A DNA stretch of 64,000 nucleotides from Legionella maceachernii (GTDB lineage Bacteria > Pseudomonadota > Gammaproteobacteria > Legionellales > Legionellaceae), in assembly GCF_900167045.1 (NCBI RefSeq), contig NZ_FUXJ01000004.1, positions 1 through 64,000 on the forward strand. Reading direction: 5' to 3'. Position numbers and translations under genes: made by a program. Under the pieces are notes generated by a model. That model was not told where the DNA came from, made no database searches, and saw only the letters and a list, made by a program, of their open reading frames with translations. Position 1 is the first letter of the stretch. Each line of letters starts with the position of its first letter. Below are positions 53,420 through 64,000 of the stretch, piece after piece.

Positions 53420-54568
53420 TTGCTTGCTGCCTTTTACATGATTCTTTTTTTTCTGATGTTTTCTTCGCTAAGCACGCTGGATTTTCTGTCTTTTTATTCA
53501 TCGTCACAGATCTTAGCGAAAGGAGGTCATCCATACCAGGTTTTATCAGCCATCTCATTTCCAGTGTCAGCCCTTGTGCCTGCCAATTTAAATCCTCCTG
53601 TCGTGTTATGGCTTTTCAGTCCTTTCGTAAAATTTAATTATTATGTTGCAGCGGGTTTGTGGTCGGTATTTTCCCTTATTTTGGGATTGATTGGTGCTCG
53701 GATTGCATTTTTTTATGCCTTTTCAAGTGATTTTATTAAAAACAATGGGTTTTATTTGTATTTTTTTTATTTATTGAGTTTTCCTACGCTCATGAATACC
53801 GGCCTTGCCCAGTTCGGTAGTATTCTTTTATTTTTTGTCATGAGTGGTTATCACTTATACAGGAAAAAACGAGATTATTTCGCAGGAGTTGTTTGGGGAG
53901 TCATCATTGCTATCAAGTTCTTTCCTGCATTAATTATGGTCTATGTGCTCGTGCATAGACGTTATAAGGTTTGTTTAATGATGCTGGGTACTGCATTGTT
54001 GTTATCACTCCTCCCTGTAGTTTTTTACGGTACAACCTTGTATACAGAATATTTTTCGATGATGTCACTTGTTAAGTGGTATGGAAAGAGTTGGAATGGA
54101 TCTATTTTAGGAATGATTTACCGTATGATTCCCGGTGAAGGTGCGCAAAATTGGCTTCTTATTAAGCAAATTTATGGTGGATTATTTGGTCTTTTTTTAC
54201 TGTTTTATGTCAAAAGAATAATAATCATTGAAAAAAAGGGTATTCCACATCAATCGTTTTGCTTAACCCTGGTGATGATGCTGCTGCTAAGTCCTTTCGG
54301 GTGGTTATATTATTTTCCCTTACTCGTCTTGCCTTTTTGTTTAACTTGGTTAAATTTTGTGTTTGAAAAGCCAATGACGATGACTAAATTGGCTTGGTTT
54401 CTTTGCTTGTTTTTATTCAATATCCCCATCAATAATCTGCCGTTATCCCTCATGCCATCCCTATGGTGTAAATTGAGTGTTTACTCGTTTAATTTTTATG
54501 GTTTACTGGTTCTGTTGTACCTTGTTAATAAAATCCAGATGCCTTACCGGAATGTATTGAAAGCCTGA
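53420..54568 (+). CDS. GT87-like (DUF2029) polytopic membrane glycosyltransferase
   Basis: A 382-residue membrane protein with about nine to ten helices. The loop LDFLSFYSSSQILAKGGHPYQ near residue 20 carries the aspartate and Y typical of GT-C glycosyltransferases of family 87, and NPPVVLWLFSPF and AIKFFPALIMVYVL match its conserved stretches. Members transfer sugars from polyprenyl phosphates. The start is uncertain: TTG 53420 has AGG at poor spacing; an in-frame ATT at 53369 with GAAGGA upstream would add 17 residues. It overlaps the next gene tail-to-tail by 25 bp. Confidence 0.78.
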   Translation: MLAAFYMILFFLMFSSLSTLDFLSFYSSSQILAKGGHPYQVLSAISFPVSALVPANLNPPVVLWLFSPFVKFNYYVAAGLWSVFSLILGLIGARIAFFYAFSSDFIKNNGFYLYFFYLLSFPTLMNTGLAQFGSILLFFVMSGYHLYRKKRDYFAGVVWGVIIAIKFFPALIMVYVLVHRRYKVCLMMLGTALLLSLLPVVFYGTTLYTEYFSMMSLVKWYGKSWNGSILGMIYRMIPGEGAQNWLLIKQIYGGLFGLFLLFYVKRIIIIEKKGIPHQSFCLTLVMMLLLSPFGWLYYFPLLVLPFCLTWLNFVFEKPMTMTKLAWFLCLFLFNIPINNLPLSLMPSLWCKLSVYSFNFYGLLVLLYLVNKIQMPYRNVLKA

Positions 54569-55863
54569 GCCTTTTTAACCTCGTCAATGTCGCCACCTAC
54601 TTTTTCATGTAGTCTATTGTGTAGTAGTTTAGCGCAGACTTCATAAGATTCGATTTCCACTTGATGGCCTAAGGTTGCTGTGGCTTTAGGCTTCTGCCTG
54701 ACAAAATTTTCGCCATCAACAAGCCAGACGCCGGAACGTTTGATTTTGTCGTGACCATCTGCCTGAACGATCAGGCCTTGGTTTATCGTAGGCGTAACAA
54801 CCTGCGTCCCATCAAGCTCGCTGCGTTTTTTGTAATTAATAGGCAAAGCCATGGAGCAGGAGGAAATGATTTGAATTGCGGGGCCATACTCATCACAGTG
54901 AAAATCGGGGAATTGCTTTTGCAAATATTTCCCTAACACGCCCTCCTGAGCATCAATACATACGCTACCCGCGAAAGTTATTCCTTTGAACATCTTAAGG
55001 TAATCAAGTGTCATCAATTTTCGGTTCACAACACTTTGATGATAAGTGTTTCTCTCCGCTTCGGCGTTTAGTAATTCAGACTCCGGAATGTCAGCGGGCC
55101 CTTTGTTAAGTTTGTAGCTTAAATACACCACTTCTCCATTTTTTAGGCCAACAAGCGTATTGATTTTTTGCCGACGGGCCTTATGGCCCATTGTTACTGC
55201 AACGGCATCTCTTTCCTCTGTTGCCGTAGTTGCGGTGATATTGACCATAATGAGCAATTCAGGGAAGTATCTGCTTGTTTTGCAATACCCGGCTAATAAT
55301 AAGGTTTGGGTATTATGGGACATAAATAGTCTTCCACTGCCCGTGGAAGAACAGTGGCTATAGAATTCTGGCATTACGCAAAGCGCCATTTCATCGGGGA
55401 ATAGGGGCCTTCGCTCAGTAAGTAATCGATAAGCGGTACTTACGTGTTGGTGAAATAACTCAATCTGTTGTGCGATTGTTCTGTAACTAAGCTTCGCAAA
55501 ATTTCCCGTGGGCATCGATACTGTTGCTACTTTCAAGCTCCGCTGCTCGCAGTATTTGTCGCCAATTTTTTTGAGCAATATACTCAAGGGTTTTTTAAGT
55601 TCGTTTAAAGCAGCAATCATTGAATGGGAGTTGATGTCAGGAAGGCAAACTCGAATATAGGATTCTGCTGCAAAAGTAATATTGAGTTGATTCCAAATTT
55701 TTTCCGAAAACACACGCTTTAGAATAAGTAATTTCTCAGCTTCTGCATAAGAGAAATAAACCACTGCATCGACGCTAAGATCATCATTAACCCAACCAAA
55801 AAAATTGGCATTCGTTGTATGGCGTAAAAGAAGTATCGCTGCACTGTAGGTTGTTTTACCCAT
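54544..55863 (-). CDS. Unknown protein behind a PmrA-type promoter, candidate Dot/Icm effector
   Basis: A 439-residue protein without signal peptide or clear membrane helix. It contains repeated acidic and Lys-rich stretches, several cysteines and a VNITATTATEERDAVAVTMG segment; no known domain is seen. The C-terminus is basic-helical. A tandem TTAAT element with 11-bp spacing lies 43-61 bp before ATG 55863, with a TATATT -10 downstream, which is the arrangement expected of PmrA-activated effector genes. This promoter argument makes it the strongest unknown-effector candidate here. No obvious ribosome site precedes the start. Confidence 0.7.
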   Translation of the reverse strand: MGKTTYSAAILLLRHTTNANFFGWVNDDLSVDAVVYFSYAEAEKLLILKRVFSEKIWNQLNITFAAESYIRVCLPDINSHSMIAALNELKKPLSILLKKIGDKYCEQRSLKVATVSMPTGNFAKLSYRTIAQQIELFHQHVSTAYRLLTERRPLFPDEMALCVMPEFYSHCSSTGSGRLFMSHNTQTLLLAGYCKTSRYFPELLIMVNITATTATEERDAVAVTMGHKARRQKINTLVGLKNGEVVYLSYKLNKGPADIPESELLNAEAERNTYHQSVVNRKLMTLDYLKMFKGITFAGSVCIDAQEGVLGKYLQKQFPDFHCDEYGPAIQIISSCSMALPINYKKRSELDGTQVVTPTINQGLIVQADGHDKIKRSGVWLVDGENFVRQKPKATATLGHQVEIESYEVCAKLLHNRLHEKVGGDIDEVKKAQAFNTFR

Positions 55864-55905
55864 ATGACAATTATTTAGATCAGTGTGCGCTAAATATAAA
55901 CAAAA

Positions 55906-55924
55906 AACATTAACAAAATATTAA
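55906..55924 (-). promoter_or_regulatory. PmrA-type box with downstream -10
   Basis: Minus strand: TTTAATATT, then exactly 11 bases on, GTTAATGTT; the TTAA cores are at 55921-55924 and 55910-55913. A TATATT sequence follows about seven bases after the second half. Both the position before ATG 55863 and the orientation fit a PmrA-activated promoter. Confidence 0.65.
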
Positions 55925-56267
55925 ATATAAGGTATTGGGTTTCGTCGAAATTCAGTAAACAGGGAAGATTGGTTGTGGATTGTCAACATCTCCTAAATAA
56001 GGGGTATTTCTGAACTGAGGAATCGCAAAATAAATTTTATAACTCGTTAACTAATAAGTACGAAGGCTTGGTTGATTAAATACAGCCGGGTTAAACAAAT
56101 CTAAATTAAGAACATATGCGAGAGCTATTTAAACAGGGCATGATTTTAAATGAAAATATAATAGTAAGCAGTTTGTTTTTTATATCTTTATAATTGAAAA
56201 ATGTTGCCGAAATTAGAGCAAATTACATATGAGCCGCCAGCAATTTTTAGATCGTCCTGATAGGGGG

Positions 56268-56313
56268 TATTGTCGTCCTGAGCGAAGCGAAGGATCTCCT
56301 TGTTGGAGTACTG
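56268..56313. repeat. Dispersed palindromic repeat
   Basis: TATTGTCGTCCTGAGCGAAG followed by CGAAGGATCTCCTTG and GGAGTACTGC. It is the same family as the 83-bp units at 36497 and 36580, which differ at a few bases. It sits just after the MAPEG gene stop (which reads leftward from 56753). Confidence 0.75.
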
Positions 56314-56321
56314 CTATTATT

Positions 56322-56753
56322 TCACTGAAGAAAGTGATTGACGAACACCATAGCCATCTGAATCAAAATAGTAATTGCAAGTGACCCGATAGCGATAAAC
56401 GTTAATATCATTCCTCTAATCCGCCATTTAGGGTAAGAAACAAGGTTGCTAGCAGTTTGATACTCTTCATCTTTAAGTAAACTATATGCATGCATGATCC
56501 GTCCTATCAAGAAAAGCATGCCCAAAAAATTAATTGTCCATATCGGTAAACCATTAATCTCAGCATGACCGAGTAAAATCAAAAAAATGGCGGCATACTC
56601 AACAAAGTTGCCCTGGGCTCTTATGAAGCGCCTCATTTGAAGATTGTTACCATCTCCAATTCCCACACCAAGTTTTCTGCGAGCTTGTATGGTTTTAATC
56701 GAGAGTCGAATAAGTATTATTCCAAGTATTGCTGCATATATTGAAGTTACCAT
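56322..56753 (-). CDS. MAPEG family membrane protein
   Basis: A 143-residue protein with four membrane helices, as in the membrane-associated eicosanoid and glutathione metabolism family. The conserved loop reads MRRFIRAQGNFVEYAAIFLILLGH (quoted in parts: RAQGNFVEY) near residue 45, with IGRIMHAYSLL near 90. Members bind glutathione or detoxify peroxides; the bacterial role is uncertain. GGTGAAG precedes ATG 56753. Divergent from katG, with about 107 bp between, so shared stress regulation is possible. Confidence 0.88.
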   Translation of the reverse strand: MVTSIYAAILGIILIRLSIKTIQARRKLGVGIGDGNNLQMRRFIRAQGNFVEYAAIFLILLGHAEINGLPIWTINFLGMLFLIGRIMHAYSLLKDEEYQTASNLVSYPKWRIRGMILTFIAIGSLAITILIQMAMVFVNHFLQ

Positions 56754-56806
56754 GCATCTTCACCAAAAAAGAGTTAAGCATTAAATTTTTTTTATTTAGG
56801 ATTTAA

Positions 56807-59104
<2,298 letters not shown>

Positions 59105-59457
59105 GGATTATGATAAAAGACCTAGGGAACCAGCTTCCAGTTGGTTGCCCATATATGAATAGCAAATACCAAACCTGACCAAAAACATGACGCAGAGCCT
59201 GGACCATATTGTTATATGGAAAAGCATGAGAAATCTGTATGAGCATATAAACGCTCGTTAAGCATTTCAAAACACATACGGCCATCATTTTGGGATCATA
59301 TGTCCGTGGTTTATCCGCGGGAATCCACGGAGAGCTAATGCCAGTAGAATCTCTCCTTCCCCGCGGCAAAAGACGGGATGCGGAGCCTAAATCCTTAAGC
59401 TAGCACTTAGGCCAAGATTCAACCGACGTCTCTTTTGCGCTCCCGCGGGCTTAGTAA
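59105..59457. other. Intergenic gap with no convincing gene
   Basis: About 350 bp. It contains a 7-bp inverted repeat (TCCGTGG...CCACGGA around 59301-59330) and a weak leftward open frame (59094-59369) with no clear homology, judged spurious. Confidence 0.45.
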
Positions 59458-59694
59458 TTAATAACAGCGAAATTGTCCAAAAAGATTAGTCCAACAGCCT
59501 GGACGACTGAGAATAGGTCTTGCAAAGGGACCTGGGTGATTGGCTATGCATCCTCCGTAAAGACTCTTATGATATCCCAATCCACAATCTTGTGCTGCAT
59601 TAGCTTGAGAAGTATATCCTGCTGCTAAACATAATAGACTGACCATCGCAACCATGCGTAATAATCCTAAAATAGAAATGGAATGCGCTCTCAT
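59458..59694 (-). CDS. Small exported GCG_CRPN-like protein
   Basis: I start at ATG 59694, which has AAGGAGGA five bases upstream, the strongest ribosome site in the window; a longer frame begins at 59730. The 78-residue product has a signal peptide (ISILGLLRMVAMVSLLCLAAG, cut near ANA) and a mature part rich in Cys and Gly: DCGLGYHKSLYGGC, then RPGCWTNLFGQFRC. It resembles the GCG_CRPN small secreted proteins. Two disulfides are likely. Function unknown. Confidence 0.75.
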   Translation of the reverse strand: MRAHSISILGLLRMVAMVSLLCLAAGYTSQANAAQDCGLGYHKSLYGGCIANHPGPFARPILSRPGCWTNLFGQFRCY

Positions 59695-59788
59695 GGTCTC
59701 CTCCTTAGTGCTCGCGTGATTAGCATTCAACCTAAGTATAGGTTTTATTTTTTAAAATGCATAAATTTTAGACGGCAAGATTGCCTAA

Positions 59789-61834
59789 TCAAGCCATTTC
59801 TTTCTTGATTAAAGAGGGGAATTCTTTCGCAAAAGCGTTGGCGTAAAATCGACTCCCTTCTACTGACAAATGATCGTCATCATAATAGAGAGGGATGCCC
59901 TTTTTAAATGCGTAACACCATTGTTTATCGCAAAAATAGTTTAAGGGATCGAAAGTTTCCACTTGTGGAAATTCCTTAAGAATTTCTGTAAAAAGTTGGC
60001 GCAATGGGCCTTGTCGTTGATCGACGATTTCTCGGGGGACATTGCAGTTTTTGATGGTATGATTGTGAAGATATAGAGGTCGGCTGTTTAAGCATTCGTT
60101 GATTGGACGCAGTAATTCAGGCACATCGTAACTGATAATGACGCGCTTGTGTTTTTTGATTAAACGGTGAAGTGTTTCGCGTAGAGCAGGTCGCCAAAAA
60201 GAGAGATCGTCTAAAGGCTGTCTTTTTGATTTATACCATAAACCCCAATCTTGTTTCTCCGGATTATAATCATAACCACTTCGATTATATGCAAACATTC
60301 TTAAACTAAAAATAACCGTTTTAACTGACGCAAGTTCCTCATCAGAAAGCGCTTGTTCGGTCATCTTTAGGCAAGAAGAAGGAGTCGGCTTTCTATCAAT
60401 ACCTAATAAAAAAGGACAACCTGGCCCAAGGATAATGCTGATGTGATTTTGAGGGTATTTTTGAAAAAAGCCGGAAAGCAGATGATGGGCATGAGAGTCA
60501 CCAAGGATAAAAACAGATTTTTTCCCGGGATGCGAAGCAATTCCGAGGCCTAAAGGAATTGCTCTTTTAGCCATTGTTTTGGGTAATGTACCCGCAAACT
60601 CAGGAGGGGGGGTGAGGTGAGCAAGGGTAGGTCTTGAGGTAAATCCCTCTTTTTTATAGGTATAAACTCCAAGGCCGATCACGCCAAGCGATAAACCGAG
60701 TAAAATGAGGGCATTTAAGCGTTGTTTTTCACCAAAACGAATGGGTTTTTCAATAGAGAGATAACTTAAAAAAGCCAAGAGAAAGCTAATCCCCACGCAT
60801 AGGATACGAATACTTTTTGACGGCATGCCTTGCTCCATGAGCCGCGCAAAACTAAGTAAAGGCCAATGCCAAAGGTAAAGAGAAAAACTCATCAATCCTA
60901 TTGCCACCATGAAGCGGTTGGCTAAAAGAGTACGATTTATCCAGCTGTTTGTACCCGCCGCAATCAGTAAGGCGGCCCCTAAAACCGGTAAAAGCGCATT
61001 ATTCCCCGGAAATGGGTGTTCAGGATTTAATCGATAAACGGCAATAGCAATGCATAATAGTCCTGAAAAGGCCAAGACATTAGCAGTGAGGTAGGCCCAT
61101 TTAGCAAATTGCTTTAAAAACGAATGAACAGGAGAGGGAAAGCTATAAAAACTAGCGAGCAAGCTTCCCATTAGAAGCTCAAAAAAACGGGTATGGGGGA
61201 AATAAAATGCGCCAATCGGATTCTGTTTTACTGCGTGGATGCTTAAAAAGTAAGAAATAAAAAAAAGAAGTACCGTGAAGAAGAGAATATTCAATTTTTT
61301 CTTATAAGCAGCCCAGATTAAGAAAGGCCAAATCAAATAGAATTGTTCTTCTATTCCTAAAGACCATAAATGCAAAAGCGGCTTAAGATCGGCAGCCGTA
61401 TCAAAATAGCCACCTGCTTTCCATAAGGCCAAATTAGACGAAAAAAGCCCTGCGGCAGCCATGTATTTTCCGTAAGCTTTATATTCGTCAGCTAATAAAG
61501 CAAACCATCCTAAAATAAAAAAACTGATTAAAACGAGCAGTAGAACTGGAAAAATTCGGTTTATACGCCGAATGTAGAACCGTTTAAATGAAAATTGATT
61601 GGATTTTAATTGATTAAATATAATCGTGGTAATGAGATAACCCGAAATAACAAAGAACACATCCACACCGATAAAACCACCAGGTAAGCGCGTGGGGAAC
61701 GCGTGAAAAAAAACGACGAGCAGAATGGCCAAAGCACGCAAGCCGTCGATATCCGCACGATACTGGCAGTGGGGAAGTTGATTTTTACTAGCAGTGTAGA
61801 ATGAAATTTGTGGCAATATCCTTTTGTTTTTCAA
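59789..61834 (-). CDS. OafA/YrhL-type acyltransferase with C-terminal SGNH domain
   Basis: A 681-residue membrane enzyme. Residues about 25-375 form the ten-helix acyltransferase-3 domain (YRADIDGLRALAILLVVFFH, IGVDVFFVISGYLIT, LWSLGIEEQFYLIWP). The C-terminal periplasmic SGNH hydrolase-like domain has FILGDSHAHHLL near 445 and a DDDHLSVEG His/Asp block near 655. Such proteins O-acetylate polysaccharides, LPS or peptidoglycan. The start is TTG 61834, with AAGGAAAACCAGG upstream, lying 47 bp inside the preceding gene; the overlap suggests translational coupling. Confidence 0.88.
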   Translation of the reverse strand: MKNKRILPQISFYTASKNQLPHCQYRADIDGLRALAILLVVFFHAFPTRLPGGFIGVDVFFVISGYLITTIIFNQLKSNQFSFKRFYIRRINRIFPVLLLVLISFFILGWFALLADEYKAYGKYMAAAGLFSSNLALWKAGGYFDTAADLKPLLHLWSLGIEEQFYLIWPFLIWAAYKKKLNILFFTVLLFFISYFLSIHAVKQNPIGAFYFPHTRFFELLMGSLLASFYSFPSPVHSFLKQFAKWAYLTANVLAFSGLLCIAIAVYRLNPEHPFPGNNALLPVLGAALLIAAGTNSWINRTLLANRFMVAIGLMSFSLYLWHWPLLSFARLMEQGMPSKSIRILCVGISFLLAFLSYLSIEKPIRFGEKQRLNALILLGLSLGVIGLGVYTYKKEGFTSRPTLAHLTPPPEFAGTLPKTMAKRAIPLGLGIASHPGKKSVFILGDSHAHHLLSGFFQKYPQNHISIILGPGCPFLLGIDRKPTPSSCLKMTEQALSDEELASVKTVIFSLRMFAYNRSGYDYNPEKQDWGLWYKSKRQPLDDLSFWRPALRETLHRLIKKHKRVIISYDVPELLRPINECLNSRPLYLHNHTIKNCNVPREIVDQRQGPLRQLFTEILKEFPQVETFDPLNYFCDKQWCYAFKKGIPLYYDDDHLSVEGSRFYANAFAKEFPSLIKKEMA

Positions 61835-64000
61835 CCTGGTTTTCCTTATTCTTTTTATTAAAAAAACTGTACTGATGATTTTTAGATAAATTTAACTCAC
61901 TTGGATTATAAAACCTACCTTCCGCATTGAATGGCTTGAAATCTTGTTTCGCCTCTTTTTCATGGTTGATATACGGAGTATCTTCTTTTGAATTATAAAA
62001 CCTACCTTCCGCATTGAATGGCTTGAAATCTTGTTTCGCCTCTTCTTCATAGTTGATATACGGAGTATCTTCTTTTGGCGAGCTTTCGCTTTTTTGGGTT
62101 ATTTTACCTGAAGTCAGTCCATTTAAATGATCAGATTGTTTGTCGGTATTCAGTGGGTCCGTTTTTTGGCTTGCTCCAATTGGATGAGCGATAGGCTGAA
62201 GATGTTCTTCGGGTGAGCGTTGATCCTCTAAGTCATAGGCTCTATGCTCAGCGCGCAGCGGTTTCTCTCCTTGGTTTATCCCAAGACTATAAGCAATATC
62301 CTGAATGTCTCCTTGAAGTTTTTCCACGATTTGAATACTTTCTGTCTTTGATTCAAAGAAATCCCATGGATGAGAGGATGAGCGAAAGAACTTAAATGTG
62401 ATCAATGCCAAAATAGCACTCACAATATCGACAAGAAGTTGCTTCGCACCTCCTCGATGAGTTGATAGGATTTCTCTGGAAAGGTCAATTGCATCGAGGC
62501 AGTTCGTTAAAAATTCCTCAGGATTATCAAGTGTTTTAAGATAGTGCTCAATTTCTTTTCGAAGAGTACGGTAGAGTGTGATTGAAGCACGAGCCACCTC
62601 TTCATAGGCTTCATCTTCGGTTGCTTTCACTGCATGTGTACACGCTTTGACTTTTAAAGCATCTAGTGCTGTCAAGACTCTTTTTCTTGGATCATCGGTG
62701 CTTAAGGCTTCCTCTTGCATAATTTTCTGTTTGTCTGCAAGGTTTTTTAGCCAATTTTGGCAATCCTCTTCAGACGCATTTTCATGCGTAAGCGCGCGAT
62801 GCAGATTATTATAATCAGGAATTTTATCCAGAATAACTTGAAGCACATTCCAGCGTACATCCATTTGCAGAAACGAACGGATGAGTTGTTCACTTTGCGC
62901 TTTTTTAACTAAAGCAATAAGAAGCTCTTCGGACAACTTGTCAGATGATTTGAGGGTATTAAAGATAAGGTTAAGACCGTCGTCATCAGCGATAGCAATC
63001 ATTTCCTTTAGTGGTAAAACGTCGATTATCTCTTTACCGAGCTGATAAAGCAGCATCAGTCCTAAATTAGCATTGAGACGATGTTCGCGAATAATACCGA
63101 TTACCTCTTCGAACGCACGGGACTGGGTGGGATATTTTTGCACGATTTGAATCAGTGGGATTTCCCATTGAGACTCTCCCTGCGCCACCCGGGACAAGCA
63201 GTGTTTGATAAGTGCTTTAAACAGTTCATGGCTTTGATGGGTATTTAGTTTTGTTGCGCTAATGAGTGCTTTGGCAACTTCACTGGAGAATTTTGGATGA
63301 GCCAGCACATCATTCATTACGCTCATTGTGGCCTTTGGATGAAAAACGACTGCTAAAAGCCTACTCGCGGTAAGATCTCTTTTCCCCAGGATGACAAATA
63401 GCATCGCTTCAGTGAGATCTTTTCGCTGCAGCAGCTTGTCAATAGAGGCTGCGCTTTGACATTGTTGAGCCAAGGCAAGCAACACATCAGGCGAAAGCGC
63501 ATCCATATTGTCTATAAATAAAGCGATATCTTCTTCTTGACCAATGTCTATCATTTTTTCCACGGGTAAAGCGGAAATGACGCTTCGACCAAGAACCCTG
63601 AAAACTTGAAATCCAAAGTCGACACTCAAATTTTCTTGTTTAATGATTCGAATGATGGATTCGGGCGCGCCAGCCAAAGAAGAGGGTAATCGGGAAGGTC
63701 TATATTGCTTGAAAATACGAAGAAGAACAGTTTGCCATTCAGTGCGTTGCACGGGTAGATTTTGTTTTGCAAAACAAACTCTCACAAGTTTTTTCAACAA
63801 ATCATGTTGTTGGACAACATTTTCCCTGTCCTCACTGAGGGGATTTGTATCAACAATTTGTTGTGCGATTTGAGGTGAAAAGGCGTTATGTTCAAAGGCT
63901 CTTGCCTTTAAAGCTGGTGTCGCTCGCGGATGAGAGATAAGTTTCGCAAGAAGATCAGAATTAAGATCAAGATTCATGATCTGAGTTAAAATTTCAGGAG
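61788..64000 (-). CDS. Large helical-repeat protein, partial (N-terminus outside window); candidate effector
   Basis: The frame has no stop before the window edge: codons upstream of the ATG at 63977 continue PEILTQI, so the gene is cut at its start. The visible 737 residues are almost wholly helical. Residues about 1-400 read as degenerate repeats of the type LISHPRATPALKARAFEHNAF, VVFHPKATMSVMNDVLAHPKF (HP-AT variant, Leu-rich). A segment near 510 (SREILSTHRGGAKQLLVDIV and LALITFKFF) with a hydrophobic helix recalls the C-terminal module of several Legionella effectors (from memory). Near the end two copies of a 29-residue unit occur. It overlaps the acyltransferase gene by 47 bp. Confidence 0.75.
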   Translation of the reverse strand, partial: PEILTQIMNLDLNSDLLAKLISHPRATPALKARAFEHNAFSPQIAQQIVDTNPLSEDRENVVQQHDLLKKLVRVCFAKQNLPVQRTEWQTVLLRIFKQYRPSRLPSSLAGAPESIIRIIKQENLSVDFGFQVFRVLGRSVISALPVEKMIDIGQEEDIALFIDNMDALSPDVLLALAQQCQSAASIDKLLQRKDLTEAMLFVILGKRDLTASRLLAVVFHPKATMSVMNDVLAHPKFSSEVAKALISATKLNTHQSHELFKALIKHCLSRVAQGESQWEIPLIQIVQKYPTQSRAFEEVIGIIREHRLNANLGLMLLYQLGKEIIDVLPLKEMIAIADDDGLNLIFNTLKSSDKLSEELLIALVKKAQSEQLIRSFLQMDVRWNVLQVILDKIPDYNNLHRALTHENASEEDCQNWLKNLADKQKIMQEEALSTDDPRKRVLTALDALKVKACTHAVKATEDEAYEEVARASITLYRTLRKEIEHYLKTLDNPEEFLTNCLDAIDLSREILSTHRGGAKQLLVDIVSAILALITFKFFRSSSHPWDFFESKTESIQIVEKLQGDIQDIAYSLGINQGEKPLRAEHRAYDLEDQRSPEEHLQPIAHPIGASQKTDPLNTDKQSDHLNGLTSGKITQKSESSPKEDTPYINYEEEAKQDFKPFNAEGRFYNSKEDTPYINHEKEAKQDFKPFNAEGRFYNPSELNLSKNHQYSFFNKKNKENQVEKQKDIATNFILHC
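61905..62078 (-). repeat. Tandem 87-bp coding repeat
   Basis: Units at 61905-61991 and 61992-62078 differ at only a few bases and encode two copies of a 29-residue unit beginning KEDTPYIN and ending FNAEGRFYN. The repeat lies in the disordered C-terminal tail of the helical-repeat protein. Confidence 0.9.

Larger units (their letters stand above)
55864..56321. other. Gap with promoter elements and a repeat
   Basis: About 450 bp. The left end holds the PmrA-type box, the right end a copy of the palindromic repeat at 56268-56313. The middle 300 bp show no gene. Confidence 0.6.

Overview
The window looks like a chromosomal segment of a Legionella species or close relative. Base composition is AT-rich. 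The core block surE-nlpD-rpoS-hmgA-yebC-ruvC-ruvA lies next to an OmpR-type two-component pair that I read as PmrA/PmrB. Eukaryotic-like proteins typical of Dot/Icm effector repertoires are scattered around it: F-box/HEAT, LRR, a possible U-box, a cNMP-gated patatin and a thaumatin. There is no integrase, intact transposase, CRISPR array, tRNA or rRNA gene. The identification rests on gene content and remembered family features; no database search was run.

Layout. 1-3014: a leftward pair of effector-like genes, an LRR protein and an F-box plus HEAT-repeat protein that runs off the left edge. 3322-9264: exported proteins (unknown; chagasin-type protease inhibitor; SPOR plus beta-barrel protein; thaumatin-like protein) and a quinone-oxidoreductase-like enzyme. 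9338-16931: a possible U-box protein, an L,D-transpeptidase, a class-V PLP enzyme, a Legionella-type unknown, a Tim44-like protein, a WYL regulator with a VOC protein, and a gamma-glutamylcyclotransferase-like protein. 16942-25388: conserved core (malic enzyme, lipoprotein, SurE, NlpD, RpoS, HmgA, YebC, RuvC, RuvA). 25455-29701: a leftward run ending in pmrA-pmrB and starting with a candidate effector gene. 30091-36259: orphan PAS histidine kinase, MltD, GloB, RlmJ, D-Ala-D-Ala dipeptidase and an Asp/Asn beta-hydroxylase.

36260-43582: a repeat cluster, an ABC-transporter relic, a TrmB-type regulator divergent from a PyrE-like/TauE/MFS group, a DUF4431-like protein, a phosphoesterase and a HAD-like protein lacking its nucleophile. 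44003-51527: patatin plus second beta-hydroxylase, Atg22-like MFS, homospermidine synthase, and a three-gene run (double cNMP-binding protein, class-II amidotransferase, 66-aa protein). 51683-55863: a decaying stretch (ferritin-like pseudogene, frameshifted DUF4442 gene), a GT87-like membrane protein and an unknown gene behind a good PmrA-type box. 56322-64000: MAPEG protein, exported KatG, small GCG_CRPN-like protein, and a large helical-repeat effector-like gene overlapping an OafA-type acyltransferase.

How it fits together. The central region carries stress, stationary-phase and virulence regulators (RpoS, PmrAB) with cell-wall functions (NlpD, MltD, L,D-transpeptidase, dipeptidase). The flanks carry host-interaction candidates. 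Two tandem TTAA motifs with 11-bp spacing, in the expected orientation, lie upstream of genes of unknown function (starts 55863 and 29701). They tie those genes to PmrA by inference.
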